Shown: positions 15,371-24,412, counted from the stretch's first letter. The stretch is 36,521 nt of DNA from Jannaschia maritima (GCF_030973515.1 NZ_JARGZA010000026.1:1-36521), one strand, 5' to 3'. The notes: generated by a model not told the origin, from the sequence alone. Program-made: numbers and translations.

Positions 15371-16539
15371 GGCAGATCCCCCGCGGCCCAGGGCATCGGC
15401 GCCATCGGCGCGAACCGGGTGCCTATGTCGCGCACCGTGCCGCGGCCCGCCTCGTGGATGGCCAGCGTCACCTCGTTGAGGTGCAACGCGAAGTCGGCGT
15501 CGAGCCGGGGGCGCCGCCCCGCGGCGAGCGCGTCCAGCACCTCCGCCGGGCCCAGCATGAAGTTCATCGACGCGGCCCCCGTGCGCCCGACCTTGGGGTG
15601 GGTGGGCCCCTTCAGCCGCAAGCGGCGGGGCAGGCCCTCGAAGACGCGGCGGCGGACGCGGAACCGGCGGCGGCGCCGCACGGGCGCGGCGTTGTCCCAG
15701 GTTTCCGCCAGGCGCAGCGTGCCTTCGGTGCCCGTCACGGTCAGCGCGTGGTCGTGCGGCGCCAGGATCGAGCAGGTCAGCCGCGCCACCGCGCCGCCGG
15801 CGAAGTAGAGCGTGGCGCAGCTGTAGTCGGGGGCGCCCGCGGGTCCCCCGTCCAGCTTGACGCGGTCCAGCTCGGCGCCCGCGGCCACGACGCGCGCCAC
15901 GGGGCCGAAGATCGCCATCAGCCAGGTCACCACGTAGCCCGCATGCTCGACCGTGCAGCCGACGCGGAACTCGTCGGCGGCGGGCCAGCGGCTGCCGCTC
16001 GCCCCGCGCCACGTCTCGTACGGGGCACGGCCGATGAAGCCGTCGTCCATCTCGGCATAGACCAGCAGCGCCTCGCCCGCGGCCCGGCCCCGCACGGCGG
16101 CCCACAGCGTCTGCGCGCTCTCGCCCAGGACGGAGCAGGGCGCGGAGGCCAGCACCAGCCCGCGCTCGCCCGCCAGGGCGTGTAGGCGTCGCGCGTCGCC
16201 CATGTCCATCGCCAGCGGCTTTTCCGAATAGACGTGGCGCCCGGCCTCCAGGATGGCGGTGGACACGCCCGCATGCTCGTGCGGGTTGGTCAGGTTCAGC
16301 ACGAGGTCGGACGCTTCCGTGCGTCCCAGCAGGTCGTCCAGCGAGGCGGCGGGCGCCACGTCCCAATGCGCGCAGAACGCGGCCAGCCGGTCCGGGTCGC
16401 GGTCCCAGGCCGCGCGCACGGCGATGTCGGGGAAGGCCGCGGCCGAACCCATGTAGAGGTCGGCCACGAAGCCCGTGCCCACCAGGGCCACGTGGCGCGG
16501 CGCATGGCGCGCGGGGGGATGCGTCGCGTCCGCGCTCAC
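15367..16539 (-). CDS. Gfo/Idh/MocA family oxidoreductase
   Basis: A 390-residue NAD(P)-dependent sugar oxidoreductase. It shows the nucleotide-binding VALVGTGFVADLYMG (about 17-31), NLTNPHEHAG, and the family's catalytic EKP (about 106-108). The C-terminal half has the usual beta-sheet substrate domain, including FRVGCTVEHAGYVVTWL and FALHLNEVTLAIHEA. In EPS loci such enzymes often oxidise or reduce NDP-sugars, for example when making amino or uronic sugars; the reaction here is unknown. The GTG at 16539 is chosen because GGAAGGA lies upstream in the 22-base gap after the GT2 gene; longer versions add Arg-rich filler. Its stop overlaps the epimerase start. Confidence 0.87.
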   Translation of the reverse strand: MSADATHPPARHAPRHVALVGTGFVADLYMGSAAAFPDIAVRAAWDRDPDRLAAFCAHWDVAPAASLDDLLGRTEASDLVLNLTNPHEHAGVSTAILEAGRHVYSEKPLAMDMGDARRLHALAGERGLVLASAPCSVLGESAQTLWAAVRGRAAGEALLVYAEMDDGFIGRAPYETWRGASGSRWPAADEFRVGCTVEHAGYVVTWLMAIFGPVARVVAAGAELDRVKLDGGPAGAPDYSCATLYFAGGAVARLTCSILAPHDHALTVTGTEGTLRLAETWDNAAPVRRRRRFRVRRRVFEGLPRRLRLKGPTHPKVGRTGAASMNFMLGPAEVLDALAAGRRPRLDADFALHLNEVTLAIHEAGRGTVRDIGTRFAPMAPMPWAAGDLP

Positions 16540-16561
16540 CGCCCGTCCTTCCGGTCCCGCC

Positions 16562-17401
16562 TCACCGTCCGCGGGTCCAGGCCAGGTCGGACCGGCGCGC
16601 GCGCACCGCCAGCGCCACGCCCGCATAGACCGCGAAGCCCGCCGGGTCGGTCGCGGCCAGCCGCGCGGCGCCGCCCGCGCCCAGGGGCGCCTTGCCCTCG
16701 TTGGCCATCAGTTCGGGATGGCGCGCGGCCAGCTCGCGCACGCCCGCGTCCTGGCGGCGGCGGACGCGGACGAGGTTGGACCACCCCTCGACCATGGGCC
16801 AGTGGTAGCGGGCGGGCACCTCGACGCGCTCCCCGGGCGCGAAGTGCAATCGCACGAACGTGTCGTCCGAGATGATGTCGGGGAACGTCCCCCAGCGTCC
16901 GCGGCCCGCGCGGTTCACCGCGAACAGCCCCGCCCCCACCGCGCCGCCGCGCACGAAGGGCAGGCGCCGCCACACCCGCGCATAGAGCCGCGTCGCCCCC
17001 GTCCGCGCGGGCGCCACCGCCAGCGTGCCCGTGGCATAGAGCGGGGATCGCGGCGCCAGGGCCTCCGCCAGCTGCGCGACCAGGTCGGGGTCGCAGCGCA
17101 CGTCGGCGTCCAGGTAGATCCGGGCGGGCGCCCCGCCTTCGGCGTCGATCGCCGCGTCGGCCCTGTTCAGCGCGGCCAGCTTGCCGGGCTCGGGGGCATC
17201 GATCACGTCCAGCCGCCAGCCCATCGCGGCGAAGGCGCCCTCGTGGGCGTGGGCGCGGGCGACGGTGTCGTCGGTGCAGGCGTTGGCCGACACGATCACG
17301 CGGGCGCGCGCCACGCCCCGCTGCGCGGCCAGGGCGGCCAGGCAGGCGTCGATCCAGGCGGATTCGTCGTTGGCGGGGATGACGATGGCGGGGACGTCCA
17401 T
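16562..17401 (-). CDS. Family 2 glycosyltransferase
   Basis: A 279-residue GT-A protein, first gene of a four-gene minus-strand operon. It has VIPANDESAWIDACL at the N-terminus, VSANACTDDTV, the DxD motif in YLDADVRCDPDLV, and DIISDDTFVRLHFAPGE as the likely acceptor/base region. One hydrophobic stretch near the C-terminus (AGFAVYAGVALAV) could touch the membrane. It should transfer one sugar in repeat-unit assembly on the cytoplasmic face. The ATG at 17401 has an AGGGAA upstream. The 143 bases between it and the divergent WecG-like gene must hold both promoters; none is clear. Confidence 0.85.
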   Translation of the reverse strand: MDVPAIVIPANDESAWIDACLAALAAQRGVARARVIVSANACTDDTVARAHAHEGAFAAMGWRLDVIDAPEPGKLAALNRADAAIDAEGGAPARIYLDADVRCDPDLVAQLAEALAPRSPLYATGTLAVAPARTGATRLYARVWRRLPFVRGGAVGAGLFAVNRAGRGRWGTFPDIISDDTFVRLHFAPGERVEVPARYHWPMVEGWSNLVRVRRRQDAGVRELAARHPELMANEGKAPLGAGGAARLAATDPAGFAVYAGVALAVRARRSDLAWTRGR

Positions 17402-17544
17402 GGCCGGTTCCCTAGGACGCCGCGTCCGTGCGCGCCAGCCCCGTGCGGCCCGCGGGGATAAGCGGAGGTTAAAGCCCGCCGGCGGCGCGGGGATCCGTCC
17501 GCGCCGCGTTCCCCGTCCCGCCGGGCGGTGCTAGGGGGGCGTCC

Positions 17545-18357
17545 ATGAGCGCGCCCTCCGCCCCGCCCTCCGGCTCCGCCCTCGCCCCCGATGGCCTGTC
17601 CTTCCACGCCCCCGCCCCGCCCGGCGGCATCGCGGTCGGCGTGGCCTCGCGGTCGGCGCTCCTGGACGACCTGGGCGCGCGGCTGGCCGCAGGGCGGGGC
17701 TTCACCCTGGCGACGCTGAACCTGGACCATCTGGTCAAGCTGCGCGCGGACGACGCGTTCCGCACGGCCTATGCGGCGCACGGCCACGTCGTGGCGGACG
17801 GCAACCCCGTCGTCTGGCTGCACCGCCTGGCGGGCCGCGCGGTCGAGCTGATCCCCGGATCCGAGCTGGTCGCGCCCCTCGCGGCGGCGGCCGCGGCGGC
17901 GGGCGCGCCCGTCGCACTGCTGGGCTCCACGCGGGACGTGCTGGACGCCGCCGCCGCGCGGCTGGAAGCGGACCATCCCGGCCTGCGCGTCGCGGTCCGG
18001 ATCGCGCCGCCCATGGGCTTCGACCCCGAAGGCCCCGGCGCGGACGACGCGATCGCCGCGCTGGGGGCCGCGTCCGCGTCCGGCCTGTGCTTCCTCGCCC
18101 TGGGCGCGCCCCGGCAGGAACGCTTCGCCGCCCGCGCCGCGTCCCGCCTGCCCGGCTGGGGCTTCGCGTCGGTGGGCGCGGGGATTGATTTCGTCGCGGG
18201 GCATCAGGTGCGCGCACCCGTCTGGACGCGGCGCATCGCCATGGAATGGGCTTGGCGCCTGGGACGCGACCCCCGCCGCTTGGGCGCGCGCTATGCGGCC
18301 TGCTTCGCCGTGCTGCCGGGGCTGGCGGCCCGCGCCCGCGCCGCCCGGCGGGGCTGA
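17545..18357 (+). CDS. WecG/TagA/CpsF family glycosyltransferase (GT26)
   Basis: A 270-residue protein recognised as GT26 from TLNLDHLVKLRADD (about 57-70), VVADGNPVVWLHRLAG (about 82-97), ELIPGSELV, then CFLALGAPRQERF and GAGIDFVAGHQVRAPVWTRR in the C-terminal part. The family transfers N-acetylmannosaminuronate, N-acetylmannosamine or glucose to the lipid-linked intermediate; the sugar here is unknown. It is soluble with a peripheral membrane C-terminus (basic, MEWAWRLGRDPRR). The ATG at 17545 has an AGGGGGG upstream. It stands alone on the plus strand between a divergent operon and the exosortase gene. Confidence 0.92.
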   Translation: MSAPSAPPSGSALAPDGLSFHAPAPPGGIAVGVASRSALLDDLGARLAAGRGFTLATLNLDHLVKLRADDAFRTAYAAHGHVVADGNPVVWLHRLAGRAVELIPGSELVAPLAAAAAAAGAPVALLGSTRDVLDAAAARLEADHPGLRVAVRIAPPMGFDPEGPGADDAIAALGAASASGLCFLALGAPRQERFAARAASRLPGWGFASVGAGIDFVAGHQVRAPVWTRRIAMEWAWRLGRDPRRLGARYAACFAVLPGLAARARAARRG

Positions 18358-18489
18358 GCGGGCCGGATCCGCGATTTGTCATGCGCCCCCCGGTGCTGTA
18401 GGGGGCAGGCCCGACGCTCCGGTCCCCCCGCCTCCGCGTCGTCCCCCGCGCGCGCCGCGCCGTTGCGCCGGGGACGGGAGGGGGCCATG

Positions 18490-18538
18490 TTTACGGATTA
18501 TTGACGAACCGACCCTTAATCGACGACCCCGACCCTTA
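18490..18538 (+). promoter_or_regulatory. Direct-repeat site upstream of exosortase
   Basis: CCGACCCTTA occurs at 18509-18518 and again at 18529-18538, exactly 20 bp apart, in an AT-richer patch just before the exosortase start at 18548. TTTACG (18490) and TTGACG (18501) are possible -35 elements, but no good -10 lies at the proper distance. Two same-face repeats suggest a regulator site. This is suggestive only. Confidence 0.35.
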
Positions 18539-18547
18539 GGTGCGCCC

Positions 18548-20170
18548 ATGTCATTCGCAGACCGATCCGCCGAGACGTCCGTCCGCCCCGATTCCCGGTC
18601 CGGGCCGATGCGCTTCGCGACCCCGGGCGTGGCGCTCCTGGTGCTGTCCGTGCTGGCGGCGGCGTTCTTCTTCCGCGACGGCATCGACGCGCTCCTGCGC
18701 GCCTGGCAGCTGCCCGAATACAGCCACGGCCCCCTGATCCCCGTTCTGTCGGCGCTGCTGTTCCTGCGCCAGCTCAAGGACGTGCCGGAGAACCACGGCC
18801 CCGTTTCGGACCGCTGGCCCGGCGTCGCGCTGCTGATCGTGGCTCTGGCCCTGGGCGCGGTGGGCAAGGTCGCCAACATCGAGGACATCGTGGCCTACGC
18901 GCTGATCCTGTGGGTCGGCGCGACCATCCTGATCTCGTTCGGCTGGTCCACGGGCAAGCAGTTCTGGCCGGGCGTGCTGCACCTCGTCTACATGCTGCCG
19001 CTGCCCGGCGTGCTGTACTACAAGATATCCACCGTGCTGCAGGCCATCAGCTCCGAGCTGGGCGTGTGGATGCTGCGCCTGATCGACGTACCGGTCTTCC
19101 TGGACGGCAACATCATCGACCTGGGCGTCCTGAAGCTGCACGTCGCGGAGGCGTGCTCCGGCCTGCGCTACCTGTTCCCGATCCTGTCCTTCTCCTACGT
19201 GTTCGCGTGCCTCTACCGCGGGCCCGTCTGGCACAAGGCGGTGCTGCTGCTGGCGGCCGTGCCGATCACGGTGGTCATGAACTCCGTGCGGATCGCCTTC
19301 GGCGGCTGGATCGCCAACCGCTTCGGCATCGAATGGCTCGAAGGGTTCACCCACTTCTTCGAGGGCTGGGTGATCTTCCTGATCTGCGTCGTGCTGCTGT
19401 TCCTCCTGGCCTGGGCCATGCTGAAGCTGCAGCGCTCGCCCATGACCCTGCCCGAGGCCCTGGACCTGGAGATGTCGGGCCTGCCCGCGCAGATGGCGCG
19501 GGTGCGCCTGGTGCGCCCGTCGCCCGCGCTGATCGCGGGCACCGTCGCCGTCGTGGCGGGGGCGGCCGCCTTCTTCGTCAGCCCCCCGCCGGAGCGCGTG
19601 GCCCCCGACCGGGAGCCGTTCGTCCTGTTCCCCACCGCGCTGGGGGAATGGCGCGCGGGCGCGCCCCTGGCCCTGACCCCGGAGGTCGCCGCGGCCCTGG
19701 GCGCGGACGACTATCACTCGATCGACCTGGTCCATCCGGACGCGGCCGCGCCCGTGGGCTTGTTCATGGCCTATTACGAGGACCAAACGAAGGGCGGCAT
19801 CCATTCGCCCGAGATCTGCCTGCCCGGTTCGGGCTGGGAGATCGCGTGGCTGGAGCGCGTCGACCTCGCGCCGACGATGGCGGGCCGGGACGACGCGTTC
19901 AACATCAACCGCGCGATCATCCAGAAGGGCGAGGCGCGGATGATGGTGTACTACTGGTTCGCGCAGCACGGCCACCACACGGCCTGGGACTTCGCCGCGA
20001 AGATGCAACTGGTCTGGTCGGGCATCACCGCGGGCCGCACGGACGGCGCGCTCGTGCGCATCCTGACCCGCATCCACCCGAACGAGGACGACGCCGCGGC
20101 GGAGGCCCGTCTGCGCGCGGTCTTCGACGAGACGGTCGAGGTCCTGCCCCGCTTCGTGCCCGAACTCTGA
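18548..20170 (+). CDS. xrtD: Exosortase D fused to EpsI domain (VPLPA-CTERM specific)
   Basis: A 540-residue membrane protein. The N-terminal part has about eight membrane segments and the exosortase catalytic residues: Cys203 in EACSGLRYLFP, Arg248 in MNSVRIAF and His269 in THFFEGW. The C-terminal part (from about residue 335) is an EpsI-like periplasmic domain with GGIHSPEICLPGSGWEI, followed by YYWFAQHGHHTAWD. Exosortases are transpeptidase-like enzymes that cleave C-terminal sorting signals as the protein crosses the inner membrane. The fused form acting on VPLPA-CTERM proteins is the Rhodobacterales XrtD. A VPLPA-CTERM protein is the very next gene, which supports the call strongly. The ATG at 18548 is chosen because the frame upstream is not membrane-like. 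Confidence 0.94.
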   Translation: MSFADRSAETSVRPDSRSGPMRFATPGVALLVLSVLAAAFFFRDGIDALLRAWQLPEYSHGPLIPVLSALLFLRQLKDVPENHGPVSDRWPGVALLIVALALGAVGKVANIEDIVAYALILWVGATILISFGWSTGKQFWPGVLHLVYMLPLPGVLYYKISTVLQAISSELGVWMLRLIDVPVFLDGNIIDLGVLKLHVAEACSGLRYLFPILSFSYVFACLYRGPVWHKAVLLLAAVPITVVMNSVRIAFGGWIANRFGIEWLEGFTHFFEGWVIFLICVVLLFLLAWAMLKLQRSPMTLPEALDLEMSGLPAQMARVRLVRPSPALIAGTVAVVAGAAAFFVSPPPERVAPDREPFVLFPTALGEWRAGAPLALTPEVAAALGADDYHSIDLVHPDAAAPVGLFMAYYEDQTKGGIHSPEICLPGSGWEIAWLERVDLAPTMAGRDDAFNINRAIIQKGEARMMVYYWFAQHGHHTAWDFAAKMQLVWSGITAGRTDGALVRILTRIHPNEDDAAAEARLRAVFDETVEVLPRFVPEL

Positions 20171-20397
20171 CGAGCACAGCGCCGGCGCCGGTGCGGTTTA
20201 CGCAAGGTATGGGCGGAATGTCGCGGATTGTCGGGAACAACGGGTCGGTTCCGGGCCTTCTCCCTATGCGATGGGACCGGCCGCGCGGGGACGTAAGTGG
20301 CTTGCACGGCGGTAAAGAATCGGTTAACGCCTTGGGAAAGGCCTGGATTGGATCGTCGTTCCTGAGCGGTGATCTTTGTGAAGATGGAGAGTTACGC

Positions 20398-20985
20398 ATG
20401 ACGATTTCGATCAAAGCTATGGTGGCTGCGGCCGCCGCTACATTGATGATGGGCACGGCCGCGCAGGCGACGACGGTGATCTCCGTCGGCGGCGCCGACG
20501 GCACCATCACGGCGGGCACCACCGGTGCCGGGTCCAACGACACGCTGGTGGCGACGGGCGGCGTCGACGAAGTCTTCCTGGGCTTCACGGCGACCGACAA
20601 CATCACCGTCCCGACCTTCTCGATCACCGGCAACGGCCTGAGCAACGGTGCCGACCTGGCCAACGTCCGTTTCGAGCTGCTCGTCAACGGCTCGTCCGTC
20701 GGTGGCGTGGGCTCGTTCGATCCGGTCAACACGAGCGGCGTTGCCGGCGACAACACGTCGAACGGCGCGGAGTTCTTCCCCGGTTCGGCCACGACGATCA
20801 TGGCGAACCAGGTCTTCGGCATCCGCTTCTTCGAAGCGCCGGGCACCAACATCGCGAGCGACGTGCTGGTCGACGTGACCTTCAACACCATCGCGCCGAT
20901 CCCGCTGCCCGCCGCCGCGCCGCTGCTGCTGGCCGGTCTGGGTGGCATGGCCTTCGTCGCCCGCCGCCGGAAGGCCGCCGCGTAA
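20398..20985 (+). CDS. VPLPA-CTERM sorting domain protein
   Basis: A 195-residue exported protein with a signal peptide (about 1-24, ending TAAQA), a Gly/Thr/Asn-rich body with a beta-strand pattern, and a C-terminal sorting tail: PLPAAAPLLLAGL from about 169, a short hydrophobic helix, then RRRK near the end. This is the canonical VPLPA-CTERM arrangement, with Ile in place of Val before PLPA. It should be cut by the adjacent exosortase and end up at the surface or in the EPS matrix. GGAGAG precedes the ATG at 20398. The body resembles no enzyme I know. The preceding 227 bp have lower GC and are long enough for a separate promoter (TTGCAC at 20302 is a weak -35 candidate). It is the only VPLPA-CTERM protein in the window. 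Confidence 0.93.
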   Translation: MTISIKAMVAAAAATLMMGTAAQATTVISVGGADGTITAGTTGAGSNDTLVATGGVDEVFLGFTATDNITVPTFSITGNGLSNGADLANVRFELLVNGSSVGGVGSFDPVNTSGVAGDNTSNGAEFFPGSATTIMANQVFGIRFFEAPGTNIASDVLVDVTFNTIAPIPLPAAAPLLLAGLGGMAFVARRRKAAA

Positions 20986-21021
20986 GCGACGCCTATCGAG
21001 ATACGGCGCATTCGCGTCACG

Positions 21022-21044
21022 GGGGCGGTCCATCGGGCCGCCCC
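21022..21044 (+). terminator. Hairpin terminator after VPLPA-CTERM gene
   Basis: GGGGCGG at 21022-21028 pairs with CCGCCCC at 21038-21044, extended by a T-G and two C-G pairs around a three-base loop. A pyrimidine-rich TTCTCGTTCG follows. It lies 36 bases past the stop codon, a good intrinsic terminator position. Confidence 0.65.
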
Positions 21045-21918
21045 TTCTCGTTCGTGTCGTTGGGGTCCGAATCGGTGCGGCACGGTCGTCCACCACGGCG
21101 CCGTCTTTCCTCGTCACCCGATCCAGTACGCTCCATCGCCTTCGGGCCCTGACCGAGGGCGGCATCCCGCCCCCGGACGACCCTTCCTGCCCGGGCCACG
21201 GGACGGGGCCGCGTCGCACTCGGGCGCGCATGGAGGTGACAGGCCCCGAAACCACCCCGCATGCCCGTCCCGGTTCGTGCCGATCCTCGGCGGACGGGTG
21301 CCTCCCCCGGGGGTAAGCGCGAGCATGACGCGGCGGTACGGACCTCATGCGGAAAGGACGCGGACGCCGCGAGAGCGATCAGGCAGCTGCCCTGCCGCCT
21401 GCGGCGTGCCCGTCCGCGCGCGCCTCGCGCGTCCCATGACAGGTCATCCCGCCGCCGATCCTGGCCCCGTTCCGCAAGCGGGATGTCGGGGACCTCCGCT
21501 CCACGCACGCTCGGGCTCCGACTGACATCCCAATTGAGGGGGAGGTTGGGCACCTGTCGATACGACCCCCATCCGCTCCGAGGGATCGGGGAGACCGAAC
21601 CGTAGGGCTTATGCGGCGAACTTCATGTGTCTTCGAACCGTTCATCAACGCTTTGCGCGGCGACGTTCGAACGGGGTTCCGGGATCCGTGGACGAACGCC
21701 CCGCGTTATCGACGCCGATCCGTCCATCGACGGGATCGCCCGCCATGCCGTGGCGAGATGGCGTCCGATCCACATCGACGGTGATCGCATCGGTCGTCCA
21801 CCCGGCGCCGGCCGGTTCCGCGCCCGGGCCTCCGGGCCGCGTCGACCGGCCACCCGGCCGTCGCCCCCTCGCCGTTCCGGCCGACGCCGTTCGCCGGCGC
21901 GGTCTGGAGCGCGGAAAC
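21045..21918. other. Long gene-free region
   Basis: About 870 bases between the convergent VPLPA-CTERM gene and the BY-kinase gene. Open frames exist on both strands, but their translations are Arg/Pro-rich and match nothing I recognise. The stretch 21540-21780 is less GC-rich than neighbouring genes, as a decayed gene or acquired segment might be. No repeat, RNA gene or origin signal was seen here. Confidence 0.6.
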
Positions 21919-22782
21919 CTAGTAGTAATAGTAGTCGGAGGTCTGCGGACCCGTGTGCTTGCACTTGTTCAGCACCACGCCCAGCACGGGGACCTGCGCG
22001 GCCAGTTCGCGCTCGCAGGTGTCGATCTCGGCGATGGTGGTGGTCCCGGCGCCCGCGACGATCATCGCGCAGTCGACATGGGCTACCAGCCCGATCGTGT
22101 CGTCGCTGACCAGCAGCGGCGGCGTGTCGAACACCATCGTCGTGGGCTGGTACTCCGCCTGCAGGCGGTCCAGGGCCTCGGCGGTGGAGCGCGCCTGCAG
22201 CAGCTCGGCCGTGCCCCCCTTGGCGCCCCGTACGAAGCCCGCGGCGAAGTTGTCCCCCAACCGGACGGATTGGCTGGCGAAGGACGCACGGCCCCGCAGG
22301 ACCTCCGTGAAGTCGCGGTCCGTCGGCGCGCCGGTCAGGCGGCCCAGCGACGGGCGGCGCAGGTCCATCTCGCACAGGACGATCCGGGCGGCGTCCTGGC
22401 GCGTCAGCGAATAGCTCAGGTTCAGGGCGATGGTGCTCTTGCCGCAGCCCGGCCCGGGCGAGGTGATCGCCATCCGGGTCCAGCCGTTGGCCTGCATCTG
22501 CTGGGCGATACGGGTGCGCAGCTTGTCGAACTCGGTGCTCTGCCGGCCGCCCGTGGCGGTGACGATGCGCCCCCGTTCCAGGAGCTTGGCGTCGGGCGTG
22601 AAGCGGGGGATCGCGTCCCAGGCCTCCGCCCCCGCGCCCTCGGCGGCAGGGGGCGCCGCGACGTCCGGCGCGCGCCGGGGGGGGCGGGTCCGCGGGGCCT
22701 CCGCCGCCACCGCGTCCGGATCGGCGGCGGCACCGTCCCGCGCGGCGCGGGCCTTGGCGATGGCGACTTGCAGGCGTTCCAT
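21919..22782 (-). CDS. Capsular exopolysaccharide family tyrosine kinase (BY-kinase, CpsD-like)
   Basis: A 287-residue cytoplasmic P-loop protein. It has the Walker A region SPGPGCGKST (about 108-117), the A' motif CEMDLRRPSL (about 137-146), Walker B in MVFDTPPLLVSDD, and a C-terminal tail ending in four tyrosines (SDYYYY), the expected autophosphorylation cluster. Such kinases control polymer length by cycles of binding and phosphorylation with the Wzz-like co-polymerase, here the gene just upstream (16-base gap). Kinase and membrane anchor are separate proteins, as in Gram-positive CpsCD, not fused as in Wzc. The first 60 residues are a low-complexity Ala/Pro/Arg linker. GGAGG lies upstream of the ATG at 22782. 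Confidence 0.92.
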   Translation of the reverse strand: MERLQVAIAKARAARDGAAADPDAVAAEAPRTRPPRRAPDVAAPPAAEGAGAEAWDAIPRFTPDAKLLERGRIVTATGGRQSTEFDKLRTRIAQQMQANGWTRMAITSPGPGCGKSTIALNLSYSLTRQDAARIVLCEMDLRRPSLGRLTGAPTDRDFTEVLRGRASFASQSVRLGDNFAAGFVRGAKGGTAELLQARSTAEALDRLQAEYQPTTMVFDTPPLLVSDDTIGLVAHVDCAMIVAGAGTTTIAEIDTCERELAAQVPVLGVVLNKCKHTGPQTSDYYYY

Positions 22783-22798
22783 GGCGCCCTCCTCCCCC

Positions 22799-24412
22799 CT
22801 AGAGGCCGGCCGTGTCGATGACCGCCAGGAGGCGGTCCAGCGGCAGGCGGTCCATCACGCGTTCCGCCAGCAGGTCGAGCGGCATGAAGTAGGTGTCCAC
22901 CGCCCACAGCCCCGCCGGCACCACCAGGATCGCCGTGGCGAAGGCCGCGCCGATCAGCGCGCGGCGGCGCAGGATCTCGCCCCGGGTGCGGATGAAGGAC
23001 AGCGTGGCCAGCGGCGTGATCTCCAGCTTGTCGACCAGCTCGACGGGGCGGCGCACGGCGCTCGTCATCAGCTCCAGCAGCGCGATCAGCCCCAGCCCCA
23101 GCAGCAGCCCGCCGCCGCCGCCCGCGGCCAGCAGCTTGGTGCGGTCCGGGCTGGACGGCTCGCGCGGGACGATCGCCTGCTCGATCACGGAGATCCGCTC
23201 GCCCTTGGACAGCGCCTCGATCATGTCGCCCGTTTCCGCGCGCGCGCGCTTGGCGACGGCCTCGTCGTACTGGCTGCGCACGTTCTCGTAGTCGCGCTGG
23301 AGGGCGTTGATCGTCTGCGCGTTGGCGGGCGTGGCGGCGATGGTGGCCTGCAACTCCTCCAGCTGGCCCTGCAGGCGGGTGCGCTGCTGGTCCAGGAACT
23401 CCAGCTGGCGGTCGATGTCGGCCAACTGGATGTCGTAGGCGGTCAGCGGCACCGGCGCGTCAGCCGTTTCGCTCGCGCCCTCGGCCACGGCGCGGGCGGC
23501 GTCCGCCCGCTGGCGGGCGACGATGGCGGCCATGCCGTCGATGCGCTGGCGCAGCACGCGCATGCGGGGGTTCTGCTCGGACAGCACGGACAGGTTGGCG
23601 GCGTATTCCTCGCGCATGGCGCGCAGCTCGACCTCCTCGCGGGTCAGGTTGGCGTCCGCCCCGCCGCCCAGCTCGCCCGTGGCGGCGTACAGGCGCTCCA
23701 GGTTGTCGCGGCGGTCGCGCAGGCGCGCGACCTCGCGGTCGATCTCCAGCAGGCGCTCCTGCCCGGAGGTCAGCTGGTTGCGGCGGAACTCCAGGCTGTC
23801 GGGCAGCGCGTCGCGGTTCTGCTCCTGGAAGGCGGCGATGCGCGCGCCGGTCTCGGCCAGGGCGCCGTCCAGGCGCTCGACCTCCTGCTCGAAGAATTCC
23901 AGCGTCTGGCCGGACACCCCGGTCCGCATCGCCACGTTCTCCTGCAGGATGAGGGTCACGACCTCGTTGGCGACGGATGCCGCCAGGCGCGGGTTCGCGT
24001 CCTGGAAGCTGACGTCGACCAGCGTGGCCTGCCCGCTCCGCCCCGCGCCGCGGGTGCGGATGCCGATGCGCCCGCGCAGGTCGGACACGATCTCGTCGGG
24101 GCGCAGCGGCTGCGCCTCGCCGGGGCGGCGGTCGTAGACGTTGAGCCGGTTGGACATGTCCAGCAGCCGGTCGCGCGTCAGGATCCGCTGCTCGATGATC
24201 TGCAGCTGCTCGGAAGCCTCCGTGCGCACGGTCGTGGCGGCCAGGTCGCCCGGGATCTGCTCGGACTCGACCACCAGCCGGGCCGACGCGACGTAGCGTT
24301 CGGGCAGCAGCTCGGCCACGGTGAACCCCGCCGCCAGGCCCAGGATCGTCAGGATCAGCACGTAGTGGATGCGCCGCAGGACCAGCGACAGGTAGAAGCG
24401 GACGTCAGGCAT
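22799..24412 (-). CDS. Wzz/GumC-like polysaccharide co-polymerase
   Basis: A 537-residue inner-membrane protein. A first membrane helix (about 17-35) precedes the Wzz-domain start (LLPERYVASARLVVESEQ). Long coiled-coil stretches fill about 175-400, including IDRQLEFLDQQRTRLQGQLEELQ, followed by NALQRDYENVRSQYDEAVAKR, typical of the GNVR region. A second helix is Gly/Leu-rich (about 428-450), and an extra hydrophobic segment follows near 485-505. It should set EPS chain length with the downstream BY-kinase and couple to the outer-membrane exporter. Its start overlaps the end of the ATPase gene by eight bases, so the trio forms one operon. The coiled-coil length resembles the exosortase-associated chain-length proteins. 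Confidence 0.9.
   Translation of the reverse strand: MPDVRFYLSLVLRRIHYVLILTILGLAAGFTVAELLPERYVASARLVVESEQIPGDLAATTVRTEASEQLQIIEQRILTRDRLLDMSNRLNVYDRRPGEAQPLRPDEIVSDLRGRIGIRTRGAGRSGQATLVDVSFQDANPRLAASVANEVVTLILQENVAMRTGVSGQTLEFFEQEVERLDGALAETGARIAAFQEQNRDALPDSLEFRRNQLTSGQERLLEIDREVARLRDRRDNLERLYAATGELGGGADANLTREEVELRAMREEYAANLSVLSEQNPRMRVLRQRIDGMAAIVARQRADAARAVAEGASETADAPVPLTAYDIQLADIDRQLEFLDQQRTRLQGQLEELQATIAATPANAQTINALQRDYENVRSQYDEAVAKRARAETGDMIEALSKGERISVIEQAIVPREPSSPDRTKLLAAGGGGGLLLGLGLIALLELMTSAVRRPVELVDKLEITPLATLSFIRTRGEILRRRALIGAAFATAILVVPAGLWAVDTYFMPLDLLAERVMDRLPLDRLLAVIDTAGL

Noticed and set aside
21017-21648. Hypothetical genes on the minus strand in the gene-free region
   Set aside because: The frames overlap a hairpin terminator, are Arg-rich, lack ribosome sites and match no family I recognise.
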